64,000 bases of DNA from DATBGZ01 sp963803115 (GCA_963803115.1 CAWDLN010000001.1:186001-250000); one strand, 5' to 3'. Counted from the first letter of the stretch, positions 29,415 to 38,759 are shown. Numbers and translations are program-made. Notes: generated by a model from the letters alone, not told the origin.

Positions 29415-30296
29415 TTAGATCGCGGTGCGGGGCTGGCGGCCGGGGAAGAGGCCCAGGACGAGGGCACAGCCGAGGATAATGACGGCGCCGCCCAGAAGTT
29501 GCACCACCGATAGCTTCTCGCCAAGGAGTACCGCGCCGATGATGACGGCGATGACGGTGACGAGGAACTCGACGCTGATCGCGATCGTGGCACCAACTTC
29601 GGCGACGAGGCGGAAGTAGAGCACGTACGCCAGCGCGCTACACATGCCCGCTAGCAGCACCAGATACCCGAAGTCGATCCACCGTGGCGGCGCCGGGACC
29701 GGCACCACGACCAGCAGGGGCAACGTCAGCAGTCCACCGACGAAGAACGCCGCGATCGTCTGTTCCCACGAACCGATCGCGTGTAGGTGCCGACGGGCAT
29801 AGTTGCTGCCAAACGCCGCGCAGGCGGCGCTGAGGACCGAGCAGACGCACCCCAGGACAAAGGCACTGGTGACCGGTACGGCCGGAAAGCCCACCAACAA
29901 GACGATTCCGGCGAAGCCGAGGACGAGACCCAACCGGCCCGACCGCGTCACCTGCTCGATGCCCCACACATGCCCGATCCCCATCGAAAACAGCGGGATC
30001 GTGCCGACGAAGATGGCGGCCATGGCCGTACCGATGCGGGGAGTAGCGATGTTGAGGCCGACGAGCTGTCCCGCCACGGTGGTCGCCCCGACGACGGCAA
30101 GCGGCCACCTCCGCCCAAAGGCCAGCTTTCGCCGCGATACGAGCGCGAGTCCGGTCAGGATCGCGCTTGCGATCAGGGCCCGGAACGCGACGCCTCCCGC
30201 CCAGCCGAACGCCTGCACGACCCTCAACAGCAGCAGGAACGACAGGCCCCAGATCACGGCCAAACCGAGATAGTCGAGTACTTGTCGGCGATGCAC
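29415..30296 (-). CDS. EamA/DMT family transporter
   Basis: 293 residues with about ten hydrophobic helices in two repeated halves, the EamA (drug/metabolite transporter) pattern: LGLAVIWGLSFLLLLRVVQ at the start of the first half, GYLVLLAGMCSALAYVLYF and GAVLLGEKLSVVQLLGGAVI in the second. Start set at GTG 30296 (HRRQVLDYLGLAVIWG), because the frame upstream codes for no plausible membrane protein; the ribosome binding site is poor. Substrate unknown. Divergent from the radical SAM gene. Confidence 0.85.
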   Translation of the reverse strand: MHRRQVLDYLGLAVIWGLSFLLLLRVVQAFGWAGGVAFRALIASAILTGLALVSRRKLAFGRRWPLAVVGATTVAGQLVGLNIATPRIGTAMAAIFVGTIPLFSMGIGHVWGIEQVTRSGRLGLVLGFAGIVLLVGFPAVPVTSAFVLGCVCSVLSAACAAFGSNYARRHLHAIGSWEQTIAAFFVGGLLTLPLLVVVPVPAPPRWIDFGYLVLLAGMCSALAYVLYFRLVAEVGATIAISVEFLVTVIAVIIGAVLLGEKLSVVQLLGGAVIILGCALVLGLFPGRQPRTAI

Positions 30297-30362
30297 ACGC
30301 GAAGTCTGCCGTAGCAGGAGCCTGAACTGATCACCGGTAGGCTGGCGGGACGGAGGGGAGCA

Positions 30363-31796
30363 GTGGATCCGACGAAGACCATCGACCGCGCGCGGGAGCT
30401 CTACCGCGAGTGGGAAATGGACGCGCTGCCGGCTCACTTGCGGCGCAACAGTCTCGACTACTACTACCTCAGTGTCTGGCCGGGACTTCACAAGCTGCAG
30501 CCGGTGGCCGAACTGCGGCTGCCGCCCCGGCCGACGGACGTCAGCTACGCGTACGTGCACATCCCGTTCTGCTCCGGCATCTGCGACTTCTGCAGCTACT
30601 TTCTCACCACCACCCACGACGCCGGCACCGACGCGCGCGTCGACGTATACCTCGACCAACTGGTGGAGCAAGCGCGGATTCACCGCCGCGACCTCAACGT
30701 CGCGGTGTCGTCGATCTACCTTGGTGGCGGCACGCCAAGCGTCCTTCGGCCGCACCAGCTCCAAAGGTTGCTCGAAGGCCTAGGGGAGATGGGCATGTTC
30801 GCCCCGGTGCTCGCCGGCACGATGGAGCTGCACCCGGAGCTCTTCGACGACCCAATCGCGCTCGACGGCGTGCTGGATGTGTTGGCCGCGCACGGCATCA
30901 ACCGGGTCAGCGTCGGCTACCAATCCGACGACGATGTGCTGCTCGACGCGACCAACCGTCGACACCACGCCAGATTCCTTCCAGCTGCGGCGGAACATCT
31001 GCGCGAGCGCGGCTTTCTGTTCAATGTGGACCTGATGTACGGTCTGCGCGCCCAGAGCGTCGAAGCGTGGGCCGATTCGATCGCGGCGGTATTGGCCGTA
31101 CGGCCGGATTCAATTTCGACGTACTTCACATTCGTCGACTACGGCACCAGGCTGTACCGGCAGGTGCAACGCGACCCCACGCTGCTTGCCACGCCAGAAC
31201 ACGCGCAGCTGTGCCACATCGCCGCTCAGGTCGCGCTGGAGGATGCCGGCTACCACGAGCTTCCCAACGACTTCTACGCCATCGTTTCCGGCGACCCGAC
31301 AACGTTCAACCAGACCAACCTGCCCTCGGAGGCCAACTCACTCGCGCTCGGCGCGGGCGCGTACGGCTACTACCCCGGCGTGCAGTACTTCAATGAGTTC
31401 AGCTTCTCGGGGTACAGCCGGGCCATCGCTCAGGGCCGAGTACCGCTGTGGCGAGCCGCGGTGCTGAGCCCCGCCGAGGAGCTTTGCCGCGACGTCATGT
31501 TTTCGTTCAAGAACGCACCACGGCTGTCCATTCCGCTCTTTGAACGCCGGCACGGCGTGAACCCGGTGGAGGCCTACCCGCGACAGTTCGAGGAGCTCGT
31601 GCGACTGGACCTAGTCGAGGTCCATGCCGACGCCATACGGCTGACTGGCAAGGGCCGCCTGGTGGTGGAGGAGATTGCCTGCATGTTCGAGGTGGACCGA
31701 GAGCCGGGTACGGTCTCGTCGCGGGTGGAGGGCAACCTCGTCCGCAAGCACCACTACGCGCCCACTTACGTCTCCGTAGCCCAGCCGGGGTGTTAG
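30363..31796 (+). CDS. HemN/HemW-like radical SAM protein
   Basis: 477 residues. VSYAYVHIPFCSGICDFCSYF carries CxxxCxxC for the 4Fe-4S cluster; SIYLGGGTPSVLRPHQL, TMELHPELFD, GINRVSVGYQS and NVDLMYGLRAQ are the standard HemN-family barrel strands. A long C-terminal region with a winged-helix-like end follows (LVEVHADAIRLTGKGRLVVE). The N-terminal extension of about 60 residues differs from coproporphyrinogen oxidase, so heme synthesis should not be assumed; methyltransferases and cyclopropanases share this fold. GTG start with GGAGGGGAGC upstream. The next two genes follow within 5 bp each, forming an operon. Confidence 0.85.
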   Translation: MDPTKTIDRARELYREWEMDALPAHLRRNSLDYYYLSVWPGLHKLQPVAELRLPPRPTDVSYAYVHIPFCSGICDFCSYFLTTTHDAGTDARVDVYLDQLVEQARIHRRDLNVAVSSIYLGGGTPSVLRPHQLQRLLEGLGEMGMFAPVLAGTMELHPELFDDPIALDGVLDVLAAHGINRVSVGYQSDDDVLLDATNRRHHARFLPAAAEHLRERGFLFNVDLMYGLRAQSVEAWADSIAAVLAVRPDSISTYFTFVDYGTRLYRQVQRDPTLLATPEHAQLCHIAAQVALEDAGYHELPNDFYAIVSGDPTTFNQTNLPSEANSLALGAGAYGYYPGVQYFNEFSFSGYSRAIAQGRVPLWRAAVLSPAEELCRDVMFSFKNAPRLSIPLFERRHGVNPVEAYPRQFEELVRLDLVEVHADAIRLTGKGRLVVEEIACMFEVDREPGTVSSRVEGNLVRKHHYAPTYVSVAQPGC

Positions 31797-31798
31797 CG

Positions 31799-32014
31799 AT
31801 GGCGGTACGCGACTCGAAGCGAGCGCTGGCGGAAGTGGCGGCCATGCTGGGCACCGATCCCGCTTCCGCTCGGACCTACCTTCGCCGGGTGCAGCACCTG
31901 GCCGGCCCGGCGCCGTACGAGACCATCGCTGAGGCCATGCGAAAGGTCGACGACTACGCACCGGAACAGGTGGCCGCTCTCATCGTGGCTCAGCCACCAC
32001 AGGTCGGCGAGTAG
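31799..32014 (+). CDS. Small helical hypothetical protein in the radical SAM operon
   Basis: 71 residues (AVRDSKRALAEVAAMLGTDP ... APYETIAEAMRKVDDYAP). Predominantly alpha-helical, no cysteines, no signal. The ATG lies 2 bp after the TAG of the radical SAM gene; an in-frame GTG at 31790 would overlap it. Unknown family; its place in the operon makes it a candidate partner or substrate carrier. Confidence 0.65.
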   Translation: MAVRDSKRALAEVAAMLGTDPASARTYLRRVQHLAGPAPYETIAEAMRKVDDYAPEQVAALIVAQPPQVGE

Positions 32015-32018
32015 TCGG

Positions 32019-32840
32019 GTGCGGTTCGGCATCTACGTTCCCACGTCCGGCGAGTACGACGTCGCAACGCTGGCGACGGTCGCGCGTGAAACTGAGGACC
32101 TCGGGTGGGACGGCCTGTTCGTCTGGGACAACATCCTGACCACGTTCGACGGCACCGGAATCCTGGCCGACACTACGGTCGCGCTCACCGCGATCGCCCT
32201 CAACACCGAGCGCATCCACTTTGGACCGTTGGTTACCCCGTTGACCCGCCGTCGCCCTTGGAAGGTGGCCAAGGAGATGGCCACGCTCGACGGTCTCTCC
32301 GGCGGGCGACTCATCTTCGGCGCTGGGCTCGGCGGCACGTGGGACTTCGACCCGTTCGGTGAGCTGCCATCCGGGCCGCAACGGGGCGAGTTGCTCGACG
32401 AGGCGCTCACCGTACTGACCAAGTGCTGGTCCGGTGCGGACGTGCACCACGACGGTCGACACTTCACTGTGGACGGTGCCCGCATGGTGCCGGCGCCCGT
32501 ACAGCAGCCGCGCATTCCGATCTGGACCGCGGGTTACTGGCCCGGCACCGCACCGTTCCGGCGGGCGGCACGCTGGGATGGCGTGGCGCCGCTGCGCAAG
32601 GGTCACTTGTTTGCGGGACTGAGCCCGGGCGAACTTGCGGACTGCCTCGCGTACATCCGAAGCTTCCGAAACACTGAGGCCCCCTTTGACGTCGTCTCGT
32701 TCCAGACCGAGCCGGACCAGCACGCACGGGTCCCCGAGTACGAGGAAGCCGGCGCGACGTGGTGGTTGGAGTCAACCAATCCGGCGTCCGAGCGGTTGGC
32801 TGAGTTCCGCGCCCGGGTCCGCGCCGGACCGCCGAGATAA
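32019..32840 (+). CDS. LLM-class flavin (F420)-dependent oxidoreductase
   Basis: 273 residues of the luciferase-like monooxygenase barrel: RFGIYVPTSGEYDVATLATV, DLGWDGLFVWDNIL, IHFGPLVTPLTRRRPWKVAK, LDGLSGGRLIFGAGLGG and PRIPIWTAGYWPG. Actinobacterial members often use F420 rather than FMN. GTG start 4 bp after the preceding stop, so it is the third gene of the radical SAM operon and may oxidise or reduce that product. Confidence 0.88.
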   Translation: MRFGIYVPTSGEYDVATLATVARETEDLGWDGLFVWDNILTTFDGTGILADTTVALTAIALNTERIHFGPLVTPLTRRRPWKVAKEMATLDGLSGGRLIFGAGLGGTWDFDPFGELPSGPQRGELLDEALTVLTKCWSGADVHHDGRHFTVDGARMVPAPVQQPRIPIWTAGYWPGTAPFRRAARWDGVAPLRKGHLFAGLSPGELADCLAYIRSFRNTEAPFDVVSFQTEPDQHARVPEYEEAGATWWLESTNPASERLAEFRARVRAGPPR

Positions 32841-33035
32841 TCCGAAACCGGACGACGGTCGACCTTTCCAAGGACAACGTCCAATTTGGAGTGAGAGCCG
32901 TCGACCGTGAAGGCCACCGGAGCCCGGCGGCCGCACCACGACCGACGTGATGAGGTGACGTCCCGGGTTTATCCACCTGCGCCTCGGGGGTAATCGGCGG
33001 CCGACACCGTTGTGCACACCCAGCAGGAGGACACC

Positions 33036-33278
33036 ATGGGTATCGGTGCGAGTGTGTTCATGCTCGCCTTAGGGGCGATCATTACCTTCGCCTTCAACAT
33101 CCGCGTCGGTTGGCTCGATCTGGACATCGTGGGCTGGGTGCTCATGGCCGCCGGTGCGCTGGGCCTCATCATGACGCTGACCATGTTCAACCGTCGACGG
33201 ACCACGGTCGTCGAGCGGCCGACTACGGAACGTGTTGTAGAGGACCGAACACGGTACGACGTGGACCGTCCGCTGTAG
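33036..33278 (+). CDS. DUF6458 family small membrane protein
   Basis: 80 residues. Two membrane helices (GASVFMLALGAIITFAF and IVGWVLMAAGALGLIMTLTM) and a charged tail rich in Arg, Thr and Val (RRRTTVVERPTTERVVEDR). AGGAGGACACC places the start at 33036. This conserved actinobacterial family has no known function. Confidence 0.85.
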   Translation: MGIGASVFMLALGAIITFAFNIRVGWLDLDIVGWVLMAAGALGLIMTLTMFNRRRTTVVERPTTERVVEDRTRYDVDRPL

Positions 33279-33551
33279 TCAATGTGGCAGGGTTGAGTCG
33301 GCGGGGGCCGGATATGGCTCCCGCCGGCTGCATGCGTGGGTTAGAGAGGTAAATCGGCCAACCGCTCATTTCAGTATCATCCGTTTGGATGAACAAATAG
33401 GGTAATTCGGCACTGCATCGAGGCGTCGGCTTGACTCACACCGTTGTGATTCGGCTACCGTCCACGATGGAGGTTCGGAAGTCCGACATCTGGACGAGCC
33501 GACATTGAGTTTGCTGTTCGCCGAACCGCCTGTCCTATTCCCTCACGAAGG

Positions 33552-34196
33552 GTGACCGCCTTGGCTGACCGGTATGCCGGCCGCCACGTCCGCCAGGCCC
33601 GCCATGGTGCCTGGATCAACAAGAAGCGGTCGCGTTCAAGAAAGGCCAACCCCCAACTGCTACCGGCCGCCGCGGCGCTCACCGTCGCGGGCTTCCTGGT
33701 CGGTGGCGCCAGCGCGGCTATCCACCTGAGCCCGGCGAGCAGCGAAACGGATCTCGCCACGAAGTACGACCCGGCTGACATCCCGCCGCCGGATCGGCAC
33801 GCTCAGGAGGACCGCACGAGCGGTCTCGACACCCGCACCCCCGTCACGGCCAATGGGCTCGCCAACGGAGTCGCCGGCCAGACGCCGACGCAGATCGTTG
33901 TCGCGACGGGATCGTGTGAGGCGTCCTTCAACGACCGGGCCCAGCTCACAGCCAGCGGCGAGAGGTCGAACCCGACCGAATTCACCGCAGCCAACAAGAG
34001 CCTGCCGTTCAACTCGCTGGTTCGGGTGACCAACCCCGCCAACGGCGAGTCGGTCGTGGTCCGCATCAACGACCGGGGGCCCTACTACCGCGACCGCTGT
34101 CTCGACCTGTCGGCCAGCGCCTTCGCCTCCATCGCCGACCCCAGCCTGGGCGTGGTGGATGTGCGCTACGAGGTGCTCGCACAGGAAGCGACCTGA
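33552..34196 (+). CDS. RlpA-like double-psi beta-barrel protein
   Basis: 214 residues. A basic N-terminus (NKKRSRSRKANPQ) and one hydrophobic segment (LLPAAAALTVAGFLVGGAS) suggest a signal anchor or long signal peptide. The C-terminal about 100 residues are an RlpA-type barrel: CEASFNDRAQLTASGERSNP, PFNSLVRVTNPANGESVVVR, INDRGPYYRDRCLDLSASAF. Such domains bind or cleave denuded peptidoglycan. Start GTG 33552 is tentative (TTG 33561 has better spacing from GAAGGG). A promoter-like TTGACT...TACCGT lies upstream at about 33432-33463, and a strong terminator follows. Confidence 0.82.
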   Translation: MTALADRYAGRHVRQARHGAWINKKRSRSRKANPQLLPAAAALTVAGFLVGGASAAIHLSPASSETDLATKYDPADIPPPDRHAQEDRTSGLDTRTPVTANGLANGVAGQTPTQIVVATGSCEASFNDRAQLTASGERSNPTEFTAANKSLPFNSLVRVTNPANGESVVVRINDRGPYYRDRCLDLSASAFASIADPSLGVVDVRYEVLAQEAT

Positions 34197-34213
34197 GCGA
34201 ACCCACCACCGGT

Positions 34214-34249
34214 GATCGGGGGCCTGCCACGGGTGGCAGGCCCCCGATC
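34214..34249 (+). terminator. Strong intrinsic terminator after the RlpA-like gene
   Basis: Perfect 16-bp stem GATCGGGGGCCTGCCA / TGGCAGGCCCCCGATC with a CGGG tetraloop, followed by TTGTTG, 17 bp after the stop codon. Confidence 0.9.
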
Positions 34250-34393
34250 TTGTTGCGGTACCGGGTGACGCGGACCCCGGCCGAATGGGTCGAAGACGGC
34301 CGCCGGGCGGGCACGATGCTCGGAGCTCTGTCGGAACCGCGACACCCCATGGGGCATGCTGTGTAACGCGCACCAAGACCACGTGAGACGAGG

Positions 34394-35505
34394 ATGAATT
34401 CACGCCGACAGTCCTTGACCGCGGAGGCCGGCGCCGGCCTCGGCGCGGCCGTTGCTGTCCTGCTCGTGGTCGCCGCGATCGAGGTCGCCGAGGGTAAGGG
34501 CCCGTCCGTCGTCGAGTGGCTCGCGATCGCGCCCTTCCTGGCCGCCGCGTTCGCCCCTTGGCGGTACGTCGTGGGCATCGGTCTGCTCGCCACCGGCATG
34601 GCCACCGCCGCCGCAATCATGAATCCAGACGGGGTCGCGGACCGTGACGTTTCGACCGTCATCGGGATGGTGGTCGCCACGTCGGGTGCCGTGGCCGTGA
34701 GCGTGGTCCGCCAGGGGCAGAACCAGCGCTACGCGGAGCTGGTTCGGCTGGCGACCGTGGCTCAGGAGGCGGTGCTGAGCCCGATCGGCCCGCAGGTGGG
34801 GCAGTTCGCCGTCGCCGGCCGGTACGTTTCTGCCAGCGCGGCGGCCGACATCGGCGGCGACCTGTACGAGGCCCTGGACACGCCGTACGGCGTCCGAATG
34901 ATCATCGGAGACGTGCGCGGCAAGGGTATCGACGCGGTCCGTACGGCGAGCATCGTACTCGGCGCCTATCGCCACGTCGCTTTCGAGCGCTCAGATCTTC
35001 GCAGCATCGTGGAGGACCTCGATCGTGCCGTGTGTCGCTCGGTCGGCGAGGAGGACTTCGTGACGGCCGCCTTTGTGGAGGAGCGCGGTGGCACGCTGAC
35101 GGTGGTCAACTGCGGTCACCCGGCACCGCTACTGCTCCGGCGGGGCCGGGTGATCTCCTTGACCCACCGCGGCCGGCACCGCCGCTCGGGTTCGAGCCCG
35201 TGGTTCAGGCGCGGGTAGAGCACCTCGAGCCCGGGGACCGTCTTTTGCTCTTTACGGACGGCCTGGCCGAGGCTCGGCGTGCCGGCGAGTTCTTCCCCAC
35301 CGCGGACCGGGCGTGGGCCCTGCTCGGACACGGCACGGTCGAGCACGGCCTCTCATCCCTGGAGAGCGCGTTGGTTGAGTGGGTGCGGGGACGTTTCGAT
35401 GACGACATCGCCCTGCTGCTGCTCGAGTACACCGGTGCCGCGCCCGAGGCCGAGTCCGCCGTGCCGAGCTGGGAGATCGGCGGCACGCGGGCAACCCGGC
35501 CTTAA
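34394..35505 (+). pseudogene. SpoIIE/RsbU-type PP2C phosphatase with membrane N-terminus, frameshifted
   Basis: Residues 1-110 contain several membrane helices; then a SpoIIE phosphatase domain: FAVAGRYVSASAAADIGGDLYE, VRMIIGDVRGKGIDAV (metal-binding DxxGxG-like GDVRGKG), FVTAAFVEERGGTLTVVNCG. At about 35170 the frame slips; one restored base gives APPLGFEPVVQARVEHLEPG, LLLFTDGLAEARRAGEFF and FDDDIALLLLEY, completing a 370-residue protein. These enzymes dephosphorylate anti-anti-sigma factors in partner-switching stress control. The break may be a sequence error since both sides are well conserved. Confidence 0.85.
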
Positions 35506-35516
35506 TCCTCGCGTCA

Positions 35517-35765
35517 TCAGTAGCGGGGCGGTTGTCTGTCCGGCCCCGGCACCACGGGTCGGGTCGCGGCGGATGTCAGCCCGAGGTCGATCGCGGCCTC
35601 CGCGGAGAGCTCGAGAGTAAGCGCTGGAGCGCGGTGCCTGCCGACGTACCGGCGTGCGGTGCGAGGCGCGGCTAGCGCCTGCAGGACAGCGGCGAACATC
35701 CCAACCTCCCCATCGGTGCAGGGCGCCCCGGTGACGGCCTGCACAGTTTCCTCAAGAAACGACAA
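35517..35765 (-). CDS. Small hypothetical protein (weak)
   Basis: 82 residues if started at TTG 35765 (SFLEETVQAVTGAPCTDGEV). The sequence is protein-like (helical start, then TARRYVGRHRAPALTLELSA), but the start codon is weak and no ribosome binding site is visible. No family recognised. Confidence 0.35.
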   Translation of the reverse strand: MSFLEETVQAVTGAPCTDGEVGMFAAVLQALAAPRTARRYVGRHRAPALTLELSAEAAIDLGLTSAATRPVVPGPDRQPPRY

Positions 35766-35835
35766 CCGTGTAATTCGGTGACGTGACGCTGCCCGTCGAT
35801 GTGGGCACCGTCACGTTTCGAGTTGCCTTGCCGGG

Positions 35836-35876
35836 GGTTACTGCCGGGTAATAGTCTTGGTTACTGCCGGGTAACC
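35836..35876 (+). promoter_or_regulatory. Tandem palindromic operators upstream of the acyl-CoA dehydrogenase
   Basis: GGTTACTGCCGGGTAA occurs at 35836-35851 and again at 35859-35874 (23-bp period). The second copy is extended to a full inverted repeat GGTTAC-TGCCGG-GTAACC (35859-35876). A related site lies at 40020-40034. Suits a TetR-type regulator of fatty acid degradation, by analogy only. Confidence 0.65.
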
Positions 35877-35916
35877 ACCGCCGGCACGCATGTGACAGCC
35901 AAGGGAGCGGCACTGA

Positions 35917-37785
35917 ATGAGCCACTACAAGAGCAATCTGCGTGATCTCGAGTTCAATCTGTTCGAAGTCTTTGGCGAAGCGGGTACGGGCCATTCTGTG
36001 CTCGGCCAGGGACCGTACGCCGAGATCGACGCGGACACCGCGCGCAGCGTGCTGAACGAGGTGGACCGGTTGGCGCGCGACGACCTGGCCACCAGCTACA
36101 CCGTGGGCGACCGCAACCCGCCGGTGTTCGATCCCACCACGTACACGGCCAACCTTCCGGCCGAATTCCACCGGTCGTATCAAGCGTTCATGGCGTCCGA
36201 GTTCTGGCGCTTAGACCTACCCGCCGAGCTCGGTGGCACCAACGCTCCACGCATGCTCTGGTGGTCCCTCGCCGAGATGGTGCTCGGCTCGAACGCTCCT
36301 ATCTGGATGTATGCCTCCGGACCGTCCTTCGCGCACACCCTGCACCGGGAGGGCACGCCGGAGCAGAAGGAATGGGCGAAGCTCTTCGTCGAGAAGGGCT
36401 GGGGTTCCACGATGGTGCTCACCGAGCCCGATGCGGGGTCCGACGTGGGAGCCGGCCGAGCCCGCGCGATCCCTCAGCCGGACGGCTCATGGCACATCGA
36501 GGGTGTGAAGCGGTTCATCACCAGCGCCGAACATGACCTGACCGAAAACATCATCCACTACGTGCTCGCCCGCCCGGTGGGTGTCCAAGGCGTGGGTCGT
36601 CCGGGTACCAAGGGTCTGTCCCTGTTCGTCGTGCCGAAGTTCCACTTTGACCCGACGACGGGTGAACTCAGCGAGCGCAATGGCGTCTTCACCACGAACG
36701 TCGAGCACAAGATGGGCCTCAAGGTCTCCAATACGTGCGAGTTGACCTTCGGCGAACACGGAATTCCGGCCAAGGGATGGCTGCTCGGCGGGGTGCACGA
36801 CGGCATCCGCCAGATGTTCTTTGTCATTGAGTACGCCCGCATGATGGTCGGTACCAAGGCGATCGCCACGCTGTCGACCGGCTACCTCAACGCGTTGGAG
36901 TACGCCAAGGGCCGGGTGCAGGGTGCCGACTTGATCAGCCAGGCCGACAAGACCGCGCCGCGAGTGACCATCACTCACCACCCCGACGTGCGCCGGTCGC
37001 TGGCGCTGCAGAAGGCATACGCCGAGGGGCTGCGGGCGCTCGTCTGCTATACCGCGAGTTGGCAGGACCGGATCCATCTTGCCGAATACGCCAGCGACGA
37101 CGCGGCGGCGAAGACGGCGGAGCGGGTGAACGACCTACTGCTGCCTCTCGTCAAGGGCTGCGGTTCGGAGCGGGCGTACGAGCTGCTCGGACACGAGTCG
37201 CTGCAGACCTTCGGCGGCTCGGGCTACCTGCAGGACTACCCACTGGAGCAGTACGTTCGGGACTCGAAGATCGACGCGCTGTACGAGGGCACCACGGCGA
37301 TACAGAGCCTGGACCTGATCTTCCGCAAGATGGTCAAGGACGGCGGCACGGCGCTCGGCGTTGTCACGGGTGAGATCAAGTCCTTCTTGGACAGTGAGGC
37401 GGGCAACGGTCGACTCAAGGAGGAGCGCCTCGCGCTCGGGAGCGCGCTCGCCGACACGCAGGGCATGCTCGAGACGGTGTTCGGCTGGCTCGGCGCGGCG
37501 GGCGACGATCCGACGGAGATCTACAAGGTCGGGCTGGCGTCGCGGCGGATTCTCCTCGCCCTCGGCGACCTGATCGTCGGCTGGCTGCTGCAGAGACAAG
37601 CCGAAGTCGCGCTCGCGGCCCTGGGTCGCGACGATCTAACGGAGCGGGATCGGCTGTTCTACCAGGGCAAGGTTGCATCGGCTCGGTTCTTTGCCGGCGA
37701 GGTACTGCCGCGGCTGTCCAGCGACCGGCGCATCGTCGAGTCGACGACCGTCGATCTAATGGAGCTGCCGGAAGGCGCGTTCTGA
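35917..37785 (+). CDS. Acyl-CoA dehydrogenase, FadE5-like
   Basis: 622 residues, the long form with an extra C-terminal domain as in mycobacterial FadE5 and AidB-like enzymes. Seen: FWRLDLPAELGGTNAP, WGSTMVLTEPDAGSDVGAGR (FAD/substrate loop), GVKRFITSAEHDL, GVFTTNVEHKMGLKVSNTCE, and LQTFGGSGYLQDYPLEQYVR with DSKIDALYEGTTAIQSLDL, where the catalytic Glu of YEGT is expected. It oxidises acyl-CoA esters to enoyl-CoA. AAGGGAG precedes the ATG. Two tandem palindromes immediately upstream suggest dedicated repression, and a hairpin terminator follows. Confidence 0.93.
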   Translation: MSHYKSNLRDLEFNLFEVFGEAGTGHSVLGQGPYAEIDADTARSVLNEVDRLARDDLATSYTVGDRNPPVFDPTTYTANLPAEFHRSYQAFMASEFWRLDLPAELGGTNAPRMLWWSLAEMVLGSNAPIWMYASGPSFAHTLHREGTPEQKEWAKLFVEKGWGSTMVLTEPDAGSDVGAGRARAIPQPDGSWHIEGVKRFITSAEHDLTENIIHYVLARPVGVQGVGRPGTKGLSLFVVPKFHFDPTTGELSERNGVFTTNVEHKMGLKVSNTCELTFGEHGIPAKGWLLGGVHDGIRQMFFVIEYARMMVGTKAIATLSTGYLNALEYAKGRVQGADLISQADKTAPRVTITHHPDVRRSLALQKAYAEGLRALVCYTASWQDRIHLAEYASDDAAAKTAERVNDLLLPLVKGCGSERAYELLGHESLQTFGGSGYLQDYPLEQYVRDSKIDALYEGTTAIQSLDLIFRKMVKDGGTALGVVTGEIKSFLDSEAGNGRLKEERLALGSALADTQGMLETVFGWLGAAGDDPTEIYKVGLASRRILLALGDLIVGWLLQRQAEVALAALGRDDLTERDRLFYQGKVASARFFAGEVLPRLSSDRRIVESTTVDLMELPEGAF

Positions 37786-37798
37786 ACCCCCACAGAAC

Positions 37799-37834
37799 CA
37801 GGATCCCCGTGAGCCCTCACCCACGGGGATCCTG
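37799..37834. terminator. Bidirectional terminator between fadE-like and lipoprotein genes
   Basis: CAGGATCCCCGTG (37799-37811) and CACGGGGATCCTG (37822-37834) form a perfect 13-bp stem with a 10-nt loop in a convergent gap. Confidence 0.88.
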
Positions 37835-37847
37835 CACTCTGATGCCC

Positions 37848-37892
37848 GCTTAGACGGTGGCTGCTTAGACGGTGGCTGCTTAGACGGTGGCG
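37848..37892. repeat. Three 15-bp tandem repeats covering a stop codon
   Basis: GCTTAGACGGTGGCT is present three times from 37848 (last base differs in the third). Read on the minus strand each unit encodes Ala-Thr-Val-stop, so the lipoprotein gene has its last codons and TAA stop triplicated in frame. Confidence 0.93.
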
Positions 37893-38665
37893 AACCAGTT
37901 GTAGATGTACTTCTGGCGATCGGCACCGGTGTAGCCGCGGCCGAGGTAGCAGTGCCGGTTGTAGTGCTTCATCACCAGGATCGCGTCCTGAGCTTGCGCC
38001 TTGGTGTCGAAGCTCGTTATGAGCTCGCTGTTGGAGCGAACGGTCCACGTGCCGTCGCCGTTGTCCTTGACCGATAGCTCGCTTGCGTTGTGGGCGAAGC
38101 AATCGGGGCTCGCGATTGTGGGCGATGATACCGGGCTGAGCCAATAGTCCATTGTGTACGAGTCCGGGTTCGGCATCGAGTTGCCGCGCCCCACCCAGCA
38201 GTGCTGCTTGTACGCCTGCACGACCTTGAGACCCTCCTGAGCGTCGACCATGCGCTTGAACGAAAGCACGGTCGTAGAGCCCGACTTGACGTGGTAGGTC
38301 GGGGTCGCCGGGGCGATCGCGAACTGAACGCTGATTGCCGCGATCGTGGGGTCATAACTGATGCAGTCGGCCGGCGATGGCCACAACAGAAGTATCAGGG
38401 TGGGATTGATGGTCAGGATGACGCCGCCGCCGGTCTTCGTCGGCGACGGTTCCGGGTCCGGCGCGGTCGTCAGCACGTCGGTGGGGGTCGGGGTCGGCGT
38501 GGCGTTGGCCTGACCGAACTGGCCATCGGCGCTGTCGCCTGACGGCGGCGCAGCGTTGGGGGTGCTGGACGGCGAGTTCTTGGCGCAGCCGGCCGCGGCG
38601 GCCGCGAGCGCCAAAGGAACAAGGAGACCGAGGATGATGCGCGGCATCCGGCTACGAGGTGTCAT
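37880..38665 (-). CDS. Lipoprotein with two internal repeats
   Basis: 261 residues. A lipoprotein signal (ILGLLVPLALAAAAAGC) is followed by a Pro/Thr-rich spacer and two homologous modules of about 80 residues. Each has an early Cys, a strand pair ending in a Ser-containing turn (YHVKSGSTTVLSF; WTVRSNSELITSF), a helix (DAQEGLKVVQAY; QAQDAILVMKHY) and a HCWVGRG / HCYLGRG motif. The two Cys per module may pair. Surface-exposed; function unknown. The end is modified by the 15-bp repeat array. Confidence 0.82.
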   Translation of the reverse strand: MTPRSRMPRIILGLLVPLALAAAAAGCAKNSPSSTPNAAPPSGDSADGQFGQANATPTPTPTDVLTTAPDPEPSPTKTGGGVILTINPTLILLLWPSPADCISYDPTIAAISVQFAIAPATPTYHVKSGSTTVLSFKRMVDAQEGLKVVQAYKQHCWVGRGNSMPNPDSYTMDYWLSPVSSPTIASPDCFAHNASELSVKDNGDGTWTVRSNSELITSFDTKAQAQDAILVMKHYNRHCYLGRGYTGADRQKYIYNWFATV

Positions 38666-38759
38666 GGCGCGAGCGTGGTGGGCCGGTCATGAAGTCCGTG
38701 TGAGATACCGCCGGCGCGTCACCAACCCGACGCTTGTACGGTGTTCTTGTCAGGCTTTG

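Noticed and set aside
33430..33551. Possible c-di-AMP (ydaO) riboswitch before the RlpA-like gene
   Set aside because: Cell-wall genes often carry it, but the conserved core strings are absent and the leader is too short.
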